From Pseudomonadota bacterium (GTDB lineage: Bacteria > Pseudomonadota > Gammaproteobacteria > Steroidobacterales > Woeseiaceae), in contig JADFHE010000014.1 of the NCBI GenBank assembly GCA_022567295.1, forward strand, positions 1 through 64,000: a stretch of 64,000 nt of DNA. Reading direction: 5' to 3'. Within the stretch, counting starts at the first letter, position 1. The number at the start of each line of letters is the position of its first letter. Under the pieces are notes generated by a model that made no database searches, had not been told where the DNA came from, and saw nothing but the letters and a program-made list of their open reading frames with translations. Below are positions 48,572 to 58,014 of this stretch, piece after piece. The translations under genes and the position numbers were made by a program.

Positions 48572-49486
48572 CTAAGTCCTTGAGGGTTTCTCTCTCAGGG
48601 GCTTTTTTCTGCTCGATTGAAACGCATCGTAGCTGAAGAATATAACGGCCACCCAGATGAAACTGAAGCAGATCAAGTGTGCTGTAGTCAGGGTTTCACC
48701 GTAATAAATGCCCGTGCCGAATTGCAGGGTCGGGGCCAGAAATTGCATAAAGCCGATAGTCGTCAGCGGCAGACGTCGAGCCGCGAGCGCGAACAGCAGC
48801 AGCGGTACCACTGTCACAGGGCCAGCCATGGCCAACCAGAATGTTTGTTCGGTGCCACCACTCGCGAAGGCCGCCTGGCCGGTCGACTGAATCCAGATGA
48901 ACCACGCGATTGCCAGGGGCAGTAGCAACACGGTTTCGATAAACAGGCCGGGCATGCCGCCGACAACGACTTTCTTCCGAACGTAGGCATAGCCGGTGAA
49001 GCTGATCGCCAGGAACAGCGATACCCAGGGCACTTGACCCCCGCTAGTCGTCAACACCAGGACGCCGGTCGCTGCGAGCACCATGGCAAGCAATTGAAGT
49101 CGCCGCAATCGTTCGCCCAGAAAGACCACACCAACGAGCATAATGGTCAATGGATTGATGTAGTAACCAAGGCTGGTTTCAAAGATACGTTCGTCCTGAA
49201 TGGCCCAAATGTAGACGAACCAATTCATCCCGATCAACAGCGCTGACACCAACAACCAGCCAAGCGTCTCGCGATGGGACAGAGCACGCACCACCTCCGG
49301 CCACTGGTGACGGAACTGCAGGATCAACGCACCGAATGGAATCGACCAAATGACGCGATGGGACAGAACTTCCAGCGGATCTATGTCGCTGACGATCTTA
49401 AAGTAGACCGGCAAGAATCCCCAGATCAGATACGCGGCGAGGCCGGCGAACACACCGTCTCGGGCGTCCTCTTCCTGCTGCGACAA
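48572..49486 (-). CDS. rarD: RarD, EamA family transporter
   Basis: Ten-helix inner-membrane permease of the drug/metabolite transporter superfamily. The 304 residues include GVFAGLAAYLIWGFLPVYFK, DPLEVLSHRVIWSIPFGALI, LISALLIGMN-like (SALLIGMNWFVYIWAI), ETSLGYYINPLTIMLVGVVF and TTIGFMQFLAPTLQFG, all typical of RarD. Named for chloramphenicol sensitivity in Pseudomonas; the natural substrate is unknown. Its 3' end overlaps a terminator hairpin that would stop EF-G2 transcription. Confidence 0.9.
   Translation of the reverse strand: MSQQEEDARDGVFAGLAAYLIWGFLPVYFKIVSDIDPLEVLSHRVIWSIPFGALILQFRHQWPEVVRALSHRETLGWLLVSALLIGMNWFVYIWAIQDERIFETSLGYYINPLTIMLVGVVFLGERLRRLQLLAMVLAATGVLVLTTSGGQVPWVSLFLAISFTGYAYVRKKVVVGGMPGLFIETVLLLPLAIAWFIWIQSTGQAAFASGGTEQTFWLAMAGPVTVVPLLLFALAARRLPLTTIGFMQFLAPTLQFGTGIYYGETLTTAHLICFSFIWVAVIFFSYDAFQSSRKKPLREKPSRT
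48578..48608 (+). terminator. Rho-independent terminator for EF-G2
   Basis: CCTTGAG (48578) can pair with CTCAGGG (48594) across a short loop, with one G-T pair, and is followed by GC and a run of six T (48603-48608). It lies in the 3' end of rarD on the opposite strand, just past the REPIN-like element, and points in the direction of EF-G2 transcription. Confidence 0.55.
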
Positions 49487-49491
49487 AAAAT

Positions 49492-52400
49492 TTATGATCG
49501 TTCGCTTTCCGCTGTGGGGCTGTCAGTCAGAGCCTGGTCCTGCGGGCGATAGGTCAACCAATTTCCAATGCGGCGCATGCGACTGAAGAAATCGATCTGC
49601 AGTATGTACAACGACGGAATCAGGAATAAGGTAATAACGGTCGCGAAAATGATGCCAAAGCTCAAGGAGATGGCCATTGGAATAACCGTCTGAGCCTGCA
49701 AACTTTTCTCCAGCATGATCGGCATGAGGCCGACAGCCGTCGTTATCGATGTCAGAATGATTGCCCGAAATCGTTGCGCCCCGGACTCGATCACTGCCTG
49801 CTTGACAGCCATGCCGCGCGCACGCGCCTTGTTAACGAAGTCAATCATAATCAAACTGTCGTTGACGACGACTCCCGCTAATGCAACCAGTCCAAACAGC
49901 GAAAACATGCTGACCGATATACCTAATATGAGATGGCCGATCACGGCACCAATCATACCGAACGGAATGACCGACATGATAATCAGCGGTTGGCTGTATG
50001 AATGCAGCGGTATCGCAATCAATGCATATATCAAAAACAGGGCAGCAATCGACGCTACCGTCAGATTTCTGATCAGATCGACTTGCTCTTGGCTGGCGCC
50101 CTCAAGTCCATAGCTCACACCCGGGTGGCTAGCCAGGAGTACGGGAATATAATCGTCACTGATCGTCTTGATTATCTCAGCCGACTGCACGATTTCAGGG
50201 TCAATATCCGCCGACACGGTAATTGTTCGTTCGCGATTTATTCGCGTAATGCTCGAATATCCGGTGCCAAACGATATGTCGGCAACCGCTGCAAACGGCA
50301 CCTCATCACCATCCGGTGTCCGTATCCGCATGTTCTCGAGATTTGCAATTGAGCGTCTCTCGTCTTGCGGGTAACGAACCATAACTCGCAACTCATCCTT
50401 GCCACGCTGGATGCGCTGCGCTTCTTCTCCATAGAAAGCCTGCCGAACCTGCCGACCCAGGGATGCCATGGTCAATCCAAGTGCTTCCGCCTCTGGTTTG
50501 ATACTTAATCGAATTTCCTCGCCACCGGCGTCCGCCGTCGTCCGAATATCGAAAACGCCTGCGTACTCGGCAAGTTTTTCTTCAAGCTCGGCAGCTGCAT
50601 GTTCCAAATTCACGGTGTTCGCGCCGCTCAGTCGAAAACTGAGTGCTGCTCCGCCACCAAAATTGTTGGCATCTTTAAAATCGAGTTCGCGGACGCCTGC
50701 GAATTCTCCAACGCGCTCGCGCCATCGTTTGCTAATCTCGTCGCCGTTAAAAGGGCGGTCCTCTGATTGCGGCATTTCGACAAACATCACGGCACCAGTA
50801 TCGCTACGAGTAAATGCGCCGACATGTTGCACCATGGGTAGCGTGTCAGGATTTTCTGCGACGTACTCCGCGTTCATTGCCAGGATCGTATCCTCGAGAA
50901 CTCGAAGCACCTTGTCGCGTTCGCTGGGCGCGGAGCCAGCTTGCATTTGCAAGTCAACCTGAATGAAGTCACCCGGCTGACTTGGAAATATCTCAAATTT
51001 AACAACACCGCTTGCCAACGTCCCAAACGTCAATATCAACATGGCGACAAAAATGGCGACCGTAACACCCCGATTGTCCACAGCACGCTCGACCCACGGT
51101 CGATACCAGTTCTTGATAACCGCGGCCAGACCGTGCTGGATGCGTCGCTGAATCTTGAGGAAAAAACGCGGGATACGTTCCCAGGCGCCGATAGGTCGTT
51201 GCGGGTTAAACAGATCAGCTTCGTCAATGGCCCCAATTTTCGCGTGTACCAAATGGGCCGGCAAAATCAATTTGGATTCAATCAGAGAAAATATCAGACA
51301 AAGAACTACAACGACTGAGATCGCCTCAAAAAACGGTCCGGCGATACCACCTATGAACAGTAACGGAGCAAACGCGGCTATGGTCGTTAAAACACCGAAT
51401 GTAGCTGGCACTGCGACCCGGTGTGCACCCTGAATGACATTGTCTAACGTATGTCCGTCGGCTCGTATTTTTGTGTAGACACTCTCGCCGATGATGATCG
51501 CGTCATCGACGACGATGCCAAGGACAATGATAAACCCGAATAAGCTCATCATATTGATGGTTACAGGCCACGGACCGTGCGGCATCAACCACACTGCGCC
51601 AAGAAATGTGATCGGGATTCCGACCACGACCCACATCGCGACCTTCATCCGCAGAAACATGGACAACACGATAAAAACGAGCAGCGCTCCTTGCCACATG
51701 TTATTGCTCATCATCTGCAGGCGACCCTTGAGATAATGTGAGCGGTCAACCCAGATATCCATTTTCACGCCATCCGGCAGCGCCAGTGATTTTTCGGCAA
51801 CATATTTCTGTACGGCGGCAGCCGTCGTCAATTCATTTTGTTCGCCGCTCGCCAGAACCCGTAATGTAGCGGTTCGATTGCCGTCGAAATGTCCATAACC
51901 ATCTGTCTCAACGAAACCATCGGTAATGTTCGCGATGTCGTTGAGTATGAGGCGCGTTCCGTCCGGAAAAGTTCGCAGCACCAGTGCACCGAATTCATGA
52001 CCGGTATAAACCTGACCCTCAGTACGTAACAGGATATCGCCACTTTCCGTCTTGATTGTGCCACCCGGCATGTCGATAGACGAATTCCTGATGGCCTGTG
52101 AAATCTCGCCCATCGTCAAGCCATATTGTTGCAGTACATGTTCCGACACTTCGATACTGATTTCGTAAGGTCGATCACCTAGAAATTCTACTGTCGACAC
52201 AGCCGGCAATTGCATTAGTTCGTCGCGAACTTCTTGTGCAATCGCTTTTCGAGAAAACTCGTCCAATGCCCCGTGAATCGCAACGAAGACAACATGAATC
52301 GGTATTTCCTGCTTATAGATGACAGGTTTTTCCGTCAATGCAGGGAACGTCGAGATAGCGTCCACGCGTGTTTTTATCTGACTCAATACATCCTGGATAT

Positions 52401-52728
52401 CTGTCCCGGACGAAATTTCTGCGGTCACTGTCCCCCTGCCTTCTATGGCGCGCCCCGTGATCCTGGTGATTCCCTTGATGTCCTGGATGGCCTCCTCAAT
52501 CTTGATGACGACGCCTTCCTCGACCTCTTGCGGTGCCGCGCCCAGGTAAGCGACCCGCACTTGAATACTATTGAGCTCAAAATCGGGGGTCGTCTGTTTT
52601 CGAATGGTGAAAACCGAAATCAAACCGGCGACGATAATAAACAACATCAACAGGTTTGCAGCGACGTGATTTGCGGCGAACCACGCGATAATACCTTTCT
52701 CGTTAGTGATCCCCGGTCGGTTTTTCAC
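49492..52728 (-). CDS. RND family efflux transporter permease
   Basis: Inner-membrane proton-driven export pump of the AcrB/MexB superfamily. The 1078 residues show the first helix and porter start (HVAANLLMLFIIVAGLISVF), VRVAYLGAAPQEVEEGVVIK, the helix-4 proton-relay region (GIVVDDAIIIGESVYTKI) and the mirrored second half (ALAGVVVNDSLIMIDFVNKA). The sequence resembles the TriC/VmeF-type subgroup more than classic AcrB. Substrates are unknown. It overlaps the adaptor gene stop by one base; no outer-membrane TolC gene is in the window. Confidence 0.93.
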   Translation of the reverse strand: MKNRPGITNEKGIIAWFAANHVAANLLMLFIIVAGLISVFTIRKQTTPDFELNSIQVRVAYLGAAPQEVEEGVVIKIEEAIQDIKGITRITGRAIEGRGTVTAEISSGTDIQDVLSQIKTRVDAISTFPALTEKPVIYKQEIPIHVVFVAIHGALDEFSRKAIAQEVRDELMQLPAVSTVEFLGDRPYEISIEVSEHVLQQYGLTMGEISQAIRNSSIDMPGGTIKTESGDILLRTEGQVYTGHEFGALVLRTFPDGTRLILNDIANITDGFVETDGYGHFDGNRTATLRVLASGEQNELTTAAAVQKYVAEKSLALPDGVKMDIWVDRSHYLKGRLQMMSNNMWQGALLVFIVLSMFLRMKVAMWVVVGIPITFLGAVWLMPHGPWPVTINMMSLFGFIIVLGIVVDDAIIIGESVYTKIRADGHTLDNVIQGAHRVAVPATFGVLTTIAAFAPLLFIGGIAGPFFEAISVVVVLCLIFSLIESKLILPAHLVHAKIGAIDEADLFNPQRPIGAWERIPRFFLKIQRRIQHGLAAVIKNWYRPWVERAVDNRGVTVAIFVAMLILTFGTLASGVVKFEIFPSQPGDFIQVDLQMQAGSAPSERDKVLRVLEDTILAMNAEYVAENPDTLPMVQHVGAFTRSDTGAVMFVEMPQSEDRPFNGDEISKRWRERVGEFAGVRELDFKDANNFGGGAALSFRLSGANTVNLEHAAAELEEKLAEYAGVFDIRTTADAGGEEIRLSIKPEAEALGLTMASLGRQVRQAFYGEEAQRIQRGKDELRVMVRYPQDERRSIANLENMRIRTPDGDEVPFAAVADISFGTGYSSITRINRERTITVSADIDPEIVQSAEIIKTISDDYIPVLLASHPGVSYGLEGASQEQVDLIRNLTVASIAALFLIYALIAIPLHSYSQPLIIMSVIPFGMIGAVIGHLILGISVSMFSLFGLVALAGVVVNDSLIMIDFVNKARARGMAVKQAVIESGAQRFRAIILTSITTAVGLMPIMLEKSLQAQTVIPMAISLSFGIIFATVITLFLIPSLYILQIDFFSRMRRIGNWLTYRPQDQALTDSPTAESERS

Positions 52729-53876
52729 TATTCCGCGGCCTTGATCTCGGCGATGGTTGCGCGCTCTGCAACGTCATCGGCTGTGCGTACAGCCATGCCG
52801 TTGATAGGAGCCCCAAGCGCTGAAACAACAATGCGTTCACCTTCGACTGCACCGCCTTGCAAGTAGGAATATTCGGCATCGGACCGCACGATATCAACAT
52901 TCCGAATTTCAATTTTATTATCCTGGTCGACGAACAAGAGTTGTCTGGAGCCGCGCACCGCGCCTCGTGGAACTCGAATAATATTTTCTGCCGTGGAGCC
53001 CTGAATAGTAGCTCCTACGAAAGTGCCTATCGGAAGTACGATGCCGTCATTGTGCAGTCCGTATGGATCAGCCAACTGTGCAACCGCGTAGGTAACGCGA
53101 CTTTTTTCGTCAACCACACCCTCCGTTCTTACGATACGTGCCTGCCATTCTGTTGGCCGGCCTTTTTGTATCGCCGTAAGCGTGACAACGGGGCCATCCG
53201 CACCACCTGAAGCGGTCGTTTGATTCGGTCCCGGAAGATCGACGAAAGCCAGGTCGACATCCGTCAGAGGCAATCTAATCTCCGCATAGTCCGTCGAAAA
53301 CACGACGCCAATTCGCGTTCCGGTACTCACGAACTGACCCAGATCGGTCTCCTTGGCTCGCACAATGCCATCGTAAGGCAACCGAATGAAGGTGCGTTCC
53401 AAATTGCGTCGCGCTCGCACCGATTCCGCTCGTGCAGATGCCAGCGCCGCTACCGCGGAGGCATACTCAGATTCGGCGCGATATCCCTGGCTGCGAAGTT
53501 TGTTCGCGCCGTCATGCTCGATCTGCCGTTGTGTCACGAGCGCTTCGGCCTGATCGACTGCGACCGTGTAGTTCGTTGGGTCGATACGCAACAGCGTTTC
53601 GTTTTTCGCAAAAACTCCGCCGGCGACGAATTTTGGAGAGATGCTGACGATTGTTCCGGAAACCTCGGCGCTAAGCACCGTTTCAGTTCTCGGACGCACG
53701 GTACCCTGACTTCGAATTTCGAAGTTCGCGGTCATAATTTCAAGGGTCAACGTGGCAACGAGAGGGTCAATATCCACACGCTCTTTCTTCGGTGGTTGCT
53801 CGCGCAGGCTCATCATCGCTCCTGCGGCAACAATCGCCAGCACGAGTATCCCGACGATGAGTCCGATACGTTTCAA
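52728..53876 (-). CDS. RND efflux periplasmic adaptor (HlyD/AcrA family)
   Basis: Membrane-fusion protein connecting the RND pump to an outer-membrane channel. The 382 residues have an N-terminal membrane anchor (IGLIVGILVLAIVAAGAMMS), a lipoyl-like half (VLSAEVSGTIVSISPKFVAG), a helical hairpin (about 105-160, rich in Ala, Arg, Glu) and the second lipoyl half (RLPYDGIVRAKETDLGQFVS). A beta-barrel and membrane-proximal domain follow (VRGSRQLLFVDQDNKIEIRN). First gene of the pump operon; the 250-bp spacer upstream shows no regulator gene. Confidence 0.92.
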   Translation of the reverse strand: MKRIGLIVGILVLAIVAAGAMMSLREQPPKKERVDIDPLVATLTLEIMTANFEIRSQGTVRPRTETVLSAEVSGTIVSISPKFVAGGVFAKNETLLRIDPTNYTVAVDQAEALVTQRQIEHDGANKLRSQGYRAESEYASAVAALASARAESVRARRNLERTFIRLPYDGIVRAKETDLGQFVSTGTRIGVVFSTDYAEIRLPLTDVDLAFVDLPGPNQTTASGGADGPVVTLTAIQKGRPTEWQARIVRTEGVVDEKSRVTYAVAQLADPYGLHNDGIVLPIGTFVGATIQGSTAENIIRVPRGAVRGSRQLLFVDQDNKIEIRNVDIVRSDAEYSYLQGGAVEGERIVVSALGAPINGMAVRTADDVAERATIAEIKAAE

Positions 53877-54126
53877 GTACTATCCCCTGGTAAATCTCAA
53901 TTACGACGATTGGCGGCCCACGTATTCTGAAGGTTTTTGACCTCAATCACAGTCTTTTGTTCGTTTCGTGGAAATAGTCAGCCGGCCATCGAAATCGCCC
54001 AATGTAGTGCATTCATTGCCCGTTTTTGTGACATAACTCCCTGAATTTGATCTCAGTTCGACCCAAACTGGCTGTCTGGTAAGACCGGGTATCAATTCCG
54101 GTCGCAATCACGGTGATCGGATCGTT

Positions 54127-56187
54127 ATGTACGAACAACACTTTGGGCTTAAGAAGCGGCCGTTTCGCGCCAACGCGACCGGCACCGACGTGTTCGTCGG
54201 ACCGCAAATCGCCGCGACGATGGCGGGCCTGAAGAAGTCGCTCTCGGCCGGTGATGCAATCGCAAGTGTTTCGGGCCCTGTGGGATCCGGCAAGACGACG
54301 CTTGTAACCCGGGCACTGGAGTTGATTGGCAAGAACCAGATAGTCATCCATGTTGCCCGAATGCGTCTCGACAGCAATGACGTTTTGGATTTGCTGCTGG
54401 ATGAACTCGGGATACAAGATAAGCCGGACGGCACAATCCAAAGATTCGGCGCGTTCCGCCGATGCCTGAAAGAACTGGAAGAGAACAACAGACGCGTATT
54501 CGTTACCATCGAGGATGGTGTTCGACTCGGTACGGACACGCTGGCTGAAATTGAAGCATTGACGGCCGCTGACGCGGGAGAATCTGCAGGTGCAAGCGTG
54601 GTCGTGATGGGCGACGCGTCGTTGGACATGATCCTCGGCGAGCCTCAGCTCGCTCGTATGCTCCAGCGTATTCGACGGCGCTACAGCATAAAGGCCTTGT
54701 GTGCGGCAGAACTTCGCGGCTACCTCCGACATTGTTTTCGCCTGGCAGGCGGGGACTTCGAAAAAGTCTTCGATGCCAATGCAGCACCTCTCTTGCACCA
54801 CCTTTCTGACGGCATACCGCGTATCGCAAACAATCTGGTCGAGTCAGCGATGACAGCTGCCGCGGATCAGGATATTCCGGAAGTATCGTCTGCCTTGCTG
54901 TCCCGCGTTGCCGAGAACGAGTACGGACTGAGTGCCGAGGGATTCGACTTTTCAGCACCGTCAGCACCGTCAGCACCCGAACCCGCAAAAGAACCGGCCG
55001 CTCAAAAGTCGGAGACCGTTGCCGCAGCAGCGGATACAGCAGTACCGCAACCCTCTCAGGATGAGGATGAGATTCCGGAGTTGATTCAAGACACGTTACC
55101 CGATCTCAAAGTTCTGATACCTGAAACTGCTGCGGAGCCTGCACCTGTCGCTGCAGCTGCTACGGAGCCTGCACCTGTCGCTGCAGCTGCGCCGCAGGCA
55201 GCTGCAGAGCCGGCAGGCGATGGCGTGCCGGCATGGGACCGAGATCCTACGATGGCGGAATTAAAACCCGATCTCGATGCTCTTGAGCAGGCGATGGCAG
55301 TGGCTCAAGGCAGCGATCCGGAACCGAGTGAGGCAGAAAATCAGGTTCGGCAAGAGAAAGTACCGGACGAGCCAGAGGTAATTCCTGAGATAACCCTGGA
55401 CCACGCAATCAGTCAGCGTATTTCAGATAATCTTATTGACGAGCCTGGCGAAGTAAGCCCACCAGCAGCAGATACTCCCGCAGCACCGCCGACAGTCGCG
55501 AAAACGCCCGCCGTCAAACCGCCGCCAAAAACGAACACAAAGGCTGACGCAGAACTCGAAAAGATCGCCGCTGAATTGGCGAAGGCAAAATCCATTGAAG
55601 ACGTGGACGACAGGATGGCTGAAACACTGTTTGGCGAGGAATTGAATCTCATTGCGGAGCAATTCATGGCGAATCCGCCATCTGCGGAACCCGCGAATGA
55701 CGATTCGAACGTGGTTGTTGCTACCGAGCGGCCGGCTACCAGCGAGAATGCGGCGGCCAGTGGACAGGCCACTGCCAAGGTAGCGGTAACTGTCGATCCT
55801 CCACCCAAAGTCAAAAACGACGCATCGATGACCTCTGCATCGCAGCGCATAAGGACTGTGCACGCGTTAAATGCAGTTCCGAAACCGGTGCCACGCAAAT
55901 CCGCAGCATCTGTCGCGGTGGCTCCCCCAGTTCAGACCGCGCCAGAGCCGACAGCGAAACCCCCGGCAGCGAAACCCCCGGCAGCGAAACCCCCGGCAGC
56001 GAAACCCCCGGCAGCGAAACCCCCGGCAGCAAAACCCCCGGGAGCTCCAGACTCGATCGAAGACCAGATCAACACATCATTGACTCAGACTCTGAAAGCT
56101 CTGGATGTCAGTCCGCCGGTTATTGGCGACGACGAGGACGATGAAGACGAGTCCAAGGGCGGCTTCTTCAGTCGATTCAAGCGCTAA
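54127..56187 (+). CDS. ExeA/MshM-like AAA ATPase with long Ala/Pro-rich tail
   Basis: Residues 1-265 match the GspA/ExeA ATPase family: MYEQHFGLKKRPF start, Walker A SGPVGSGKTTLV, and a Walker B-like strand VFVTIEDGVRLG in which the usual D-E pair reads E-D. LSDGIPRIANNLVESA is the typical C-terminal lid. From about 275 the protein becomes a low-complexity Ala/Pro/Glu tail of some 400 residues. It includes a 15-bp repeat block and an acidic end (DDEDDEDESKGG) followed by FFSRFKR. No membrane helix or peptidoglycan-binding domain is visible. It stands alone between an efflux operon and a peptidase gene. Role unknown; related ATPases assist secretion or pilus assembly. Confidence 0.82.
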   Translation: MYEQHFGLKKRPFRANATGTDVFVGPQIAATMAGLKKSLSAGDAIASVSGPVGSGKTTLVTRALELIGKNQIVIHVARMRLDSNDVLDLLLDELGIQDKPDGTIQRFGAFRRCLKELEENNRRVFVTIEDGVRLGTDTLAEIEALTAADAGESAGASVVVMGDASLDMILGEPQLARMLQRIRRRYSIKALCAAELRGYLRHCFRLAGGDFEKVFDANAAPLLHHLSDGIPRIANNLVESAMTAAADQDIPEVSSALLSRVAENEYGLSAEGFDFSAPSAPSAPEPAKEPAAQKSETVAAAADTAVPQPSQDEDEIPELIQDTLPDLKVLIPETAAEPAPVAAAATEPAPVAAAAPQAAAEPAGDGVPAWDRDPTMAELKPDLDALEQAMAVAQGSDPEPSEAENQVRQEKVPDEPEVIPEITLDHAISQRISDNLIDEPGEVSPPAADTPAAPPTVAKTPAVKPPPKTNTKADAELEKIAAELAKAKSIEDVDDRMAETLFGEELNLIAEQFMANPPSAEPANDDSNVVVATERPATSENAAASGQATAKVAVTVDPPPKVKNDASMTSASQRIRTVHALNAVPKPVPRKSAASVAVAPPVQTAPEPTAKPPAAKPPAAKPPAAKPPAAKPPAAKPPGAPDSIEDQINTSLTQTLKALDVSPPVIGDDEDDEDESKGGFFSRFKR
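55954..56043 (+). repeat. Six tandem 15-bp repeats encoding KPPAA
   Basis: The unit GCGAAACCCCCGGCA recurs at 55954, 55969, 55984, 55999 and 56014, with a variant (GCAAAACCCCCGGGA) at 56029. Each encodes A-K-P-P-A in frame, forming a stiff proline-rich linker near the C-terminus of the ExeA-like ATPase. Near-perfect identity suggests recent expansion by slippage, so length probably varies between strains. Confidence 0.9.
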
Positions 56188-56229
56188 TAGTCGCGCGGGC
56201 GGCTGAGCAAAACGCAAGGACATTCAACG

Positions 56230-58005
56230 CTAGGACGCTTCGGAAAGCTTCGTGTCCACCCAGCGCAGTACGATGTCTTCCAGCAAGGCCAGCGGAACAG
56301 CACCATTACCAAGAACGACATCGTGAAATTCTCGAAGGTCGAAGCGATCACCGAGATCATGCTCTGCAATGCGCCGCAACTCCCAAATTTTCAGCTCCCC
56401 CAGTTTGTACGCGAGCGCCTGGCCCGGCCAGGAAATATAGCGGTCAACTTCAGCGCGGATATTGCCCTTCGACAATGACGTGTTATCGAAGAAAAAATCC
56501 ATTGCTTGCTGACGCGTCCAGCCTTGTGAATGCAATCCAGTGTCGACCACCAATCGGCACGCCCGCCACATTTCATAACTAAGCCGCCCAAAATGCTCGT
56601 ACGGCGTCTTGTAAACATCCATTTCAACGCCGAGCTTTTCGGCATACAGTGCCCAGCCTTCACCGAACGCGCTGAAATAAAGATTGCGCCGAAATGCAGG
56701 AACGTTCTCCATCTCCCAAGAGAGCGCATTTTGATGATGATGTCCCGGGACAGCCTCGTGCAGTGTCAACGCTGGAATTTCATATAACGGTCGTTGATCC
56801 AGCGCATATGTATTGACCCAAAATGCACCGCCGTTCGCTGCACCGGGCGGCGATCCATAGTAAGCACCCGTCGTGTAGTTCGGTGCAATTTCGTCGGGCA
56901 CCGGAATAATTCCGTAGGACTGGCGCGGCAATTTGCCGAAAAAACCCGGCATTTTGTAGTCGATACGTTTCGCGATATAGGCGACTTCTTTTAGAAGCTG
57001 CTCTTGGCTGTTCGCATAGAATTGCGGGTCGGAACGCAGGAACTCGCCGAATGCGGCAAAGTCGCCATCATATTCTAGCTCGTCAATGATGCTGTTCATG
57101 TCCTCTCGAATGCGTTCTACTTCGGCGAGCCCGGTTTGGTGAATTTCGCTGGCAGTGGTGTTGGTCAGCGTCGTATATCGTTTGATACTAAACGCGTAGT
57201 AATCCTTGCCCTCTTCCAGATCTTCGGCGCCGACCGTATCGCTGGCTTGATATTCCTCGTGCAAAAATGCCGCCACGGCAGCAAATGCCGGCAGAACCTC
57301 GTTGCGAATAACTGCTCGGCCTGCTTCGCGGAGCCTGTTCTGTTCCGCAGCAGATAAACGATCGCTCATATCCGTGAACGGATCGAAGAAACTGCTGTCC
57401 TCCGGGTTGTCCTTAACCTGTGCTTCAATGGTCGGAAGGACGCCATCAATCACGATCTGCGGCAACACAAAACGATCCGCAGCGCCGACTCGCATGTTGT
57501 CCAGATTCTCATGGAAATATCGTGGGATATCTGACAATCGCGCAATGTAGTCTTCGTAATCATCGACGCTCGACATCGAGACGCCGCTGCTCGCTGTCAG
57601 CGCGTTCATAAAAAATCCCGAAAACGTATTAAATGGAATTCTCGAAAGATTCAATTCGTACGCACCGATCGAATCCTCCAGTACCCATTGCAACAGATCC
57701 AGATTGATGCGCCCGGCAATGCTCAGAGATTCGCTACTGATATCTTGAGTGCGCCGCAGGAAAGCTTGTTCGGCAGCCAATCGTCGCGATTGATCTGCGG
57801 GCGAAACGCCCGGCATACGGTCATTGAAGTCGCTTACGCCAACGGCCGTTGCCTCGATCGGGTCTTCGCGTAATGAATAGTCCCAATGCTCGGCAATGAT
57901 CGCGTCCAAGTGCCGTTCTGCCGCACCTTCATCAGCGTTCGCAGGACTCGCGGCAGCCGCAAGTGTAATGACCAGCGTTGCAGCAATTATCCGATAGTCA
58001 ATCAA
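56230..58005 (-). CDS. DUF885 family exported metallopeptidase-like protein
   Basis: The 591 residues begin with a Sec signal cut after S-P-A-N-A. The DUF885 fold is recognised by the zinc motif TLHEAVPGHHHQNALSWE, followed by FGEGWALYAEKLGVEMDVY. Also present are TTGAYYGSPPGAANGGAFWV and SLSKGNIRAEVDRYISWPGQ, typical of the family. It is likely a periplasmic carboxypeptidase or oligopeptidase. It lies 9 bp after the M28 peptidase gene on the same strand, so the two form a peptide-degrading operon. Confidence 0.9.
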   Translation of the reverse strand: MIDYRIIAATLVITLAAAASPANADEGAAERHLDAIIAEHWDYSLREDPIEATAVGVSDFNDRMPGVSPADQSRRLAAEQAFLRRTQDISSESLSIAGRINLDLLQWVLEDSIGAYELNLSRIPFNTFSGFFMNALTASSGVSMSSVDDYEDYIARLSDIPRYFHENLDNMRVGAADRFVLPQIVIDGVLPTIEAQVKDNPEDSSFFDPFTDMSDRLSAAEQNRLREAGRAVIRNEVLPAFAAVAAFLHEEYQASDTVGAEDLEEGKDYYAFSIKRYTTLTNTTASEIHQTGLAEVERIREDMNSIIDELEYDGDFAAFGEFLRSDPQFYANSQEQLLKEVAYIAKRIDYKMPGFFGKLPRQSYGIIPVPDEIAPNYTTGAYYGSPPGAANGGAFWVNTYALDQRPLYEIPALTLHEAVPGHHHQNALSWEMENVPAFRRNLYFSAFGEGWALYAEKLGVEMDVYKTPYEHFGRLSYEMWRACRLVVDTGLHSQGWTRQQAMDFFFDNTSLSKGNIRAEVDRYISWPGQALAYKLGELKIWELRRIAEHDLGDRFDLREFHDVVLGNGAVPLALLEDIVLRWVDTKLSEAS

Positions 58006-58014
58006 CGTACGTCC

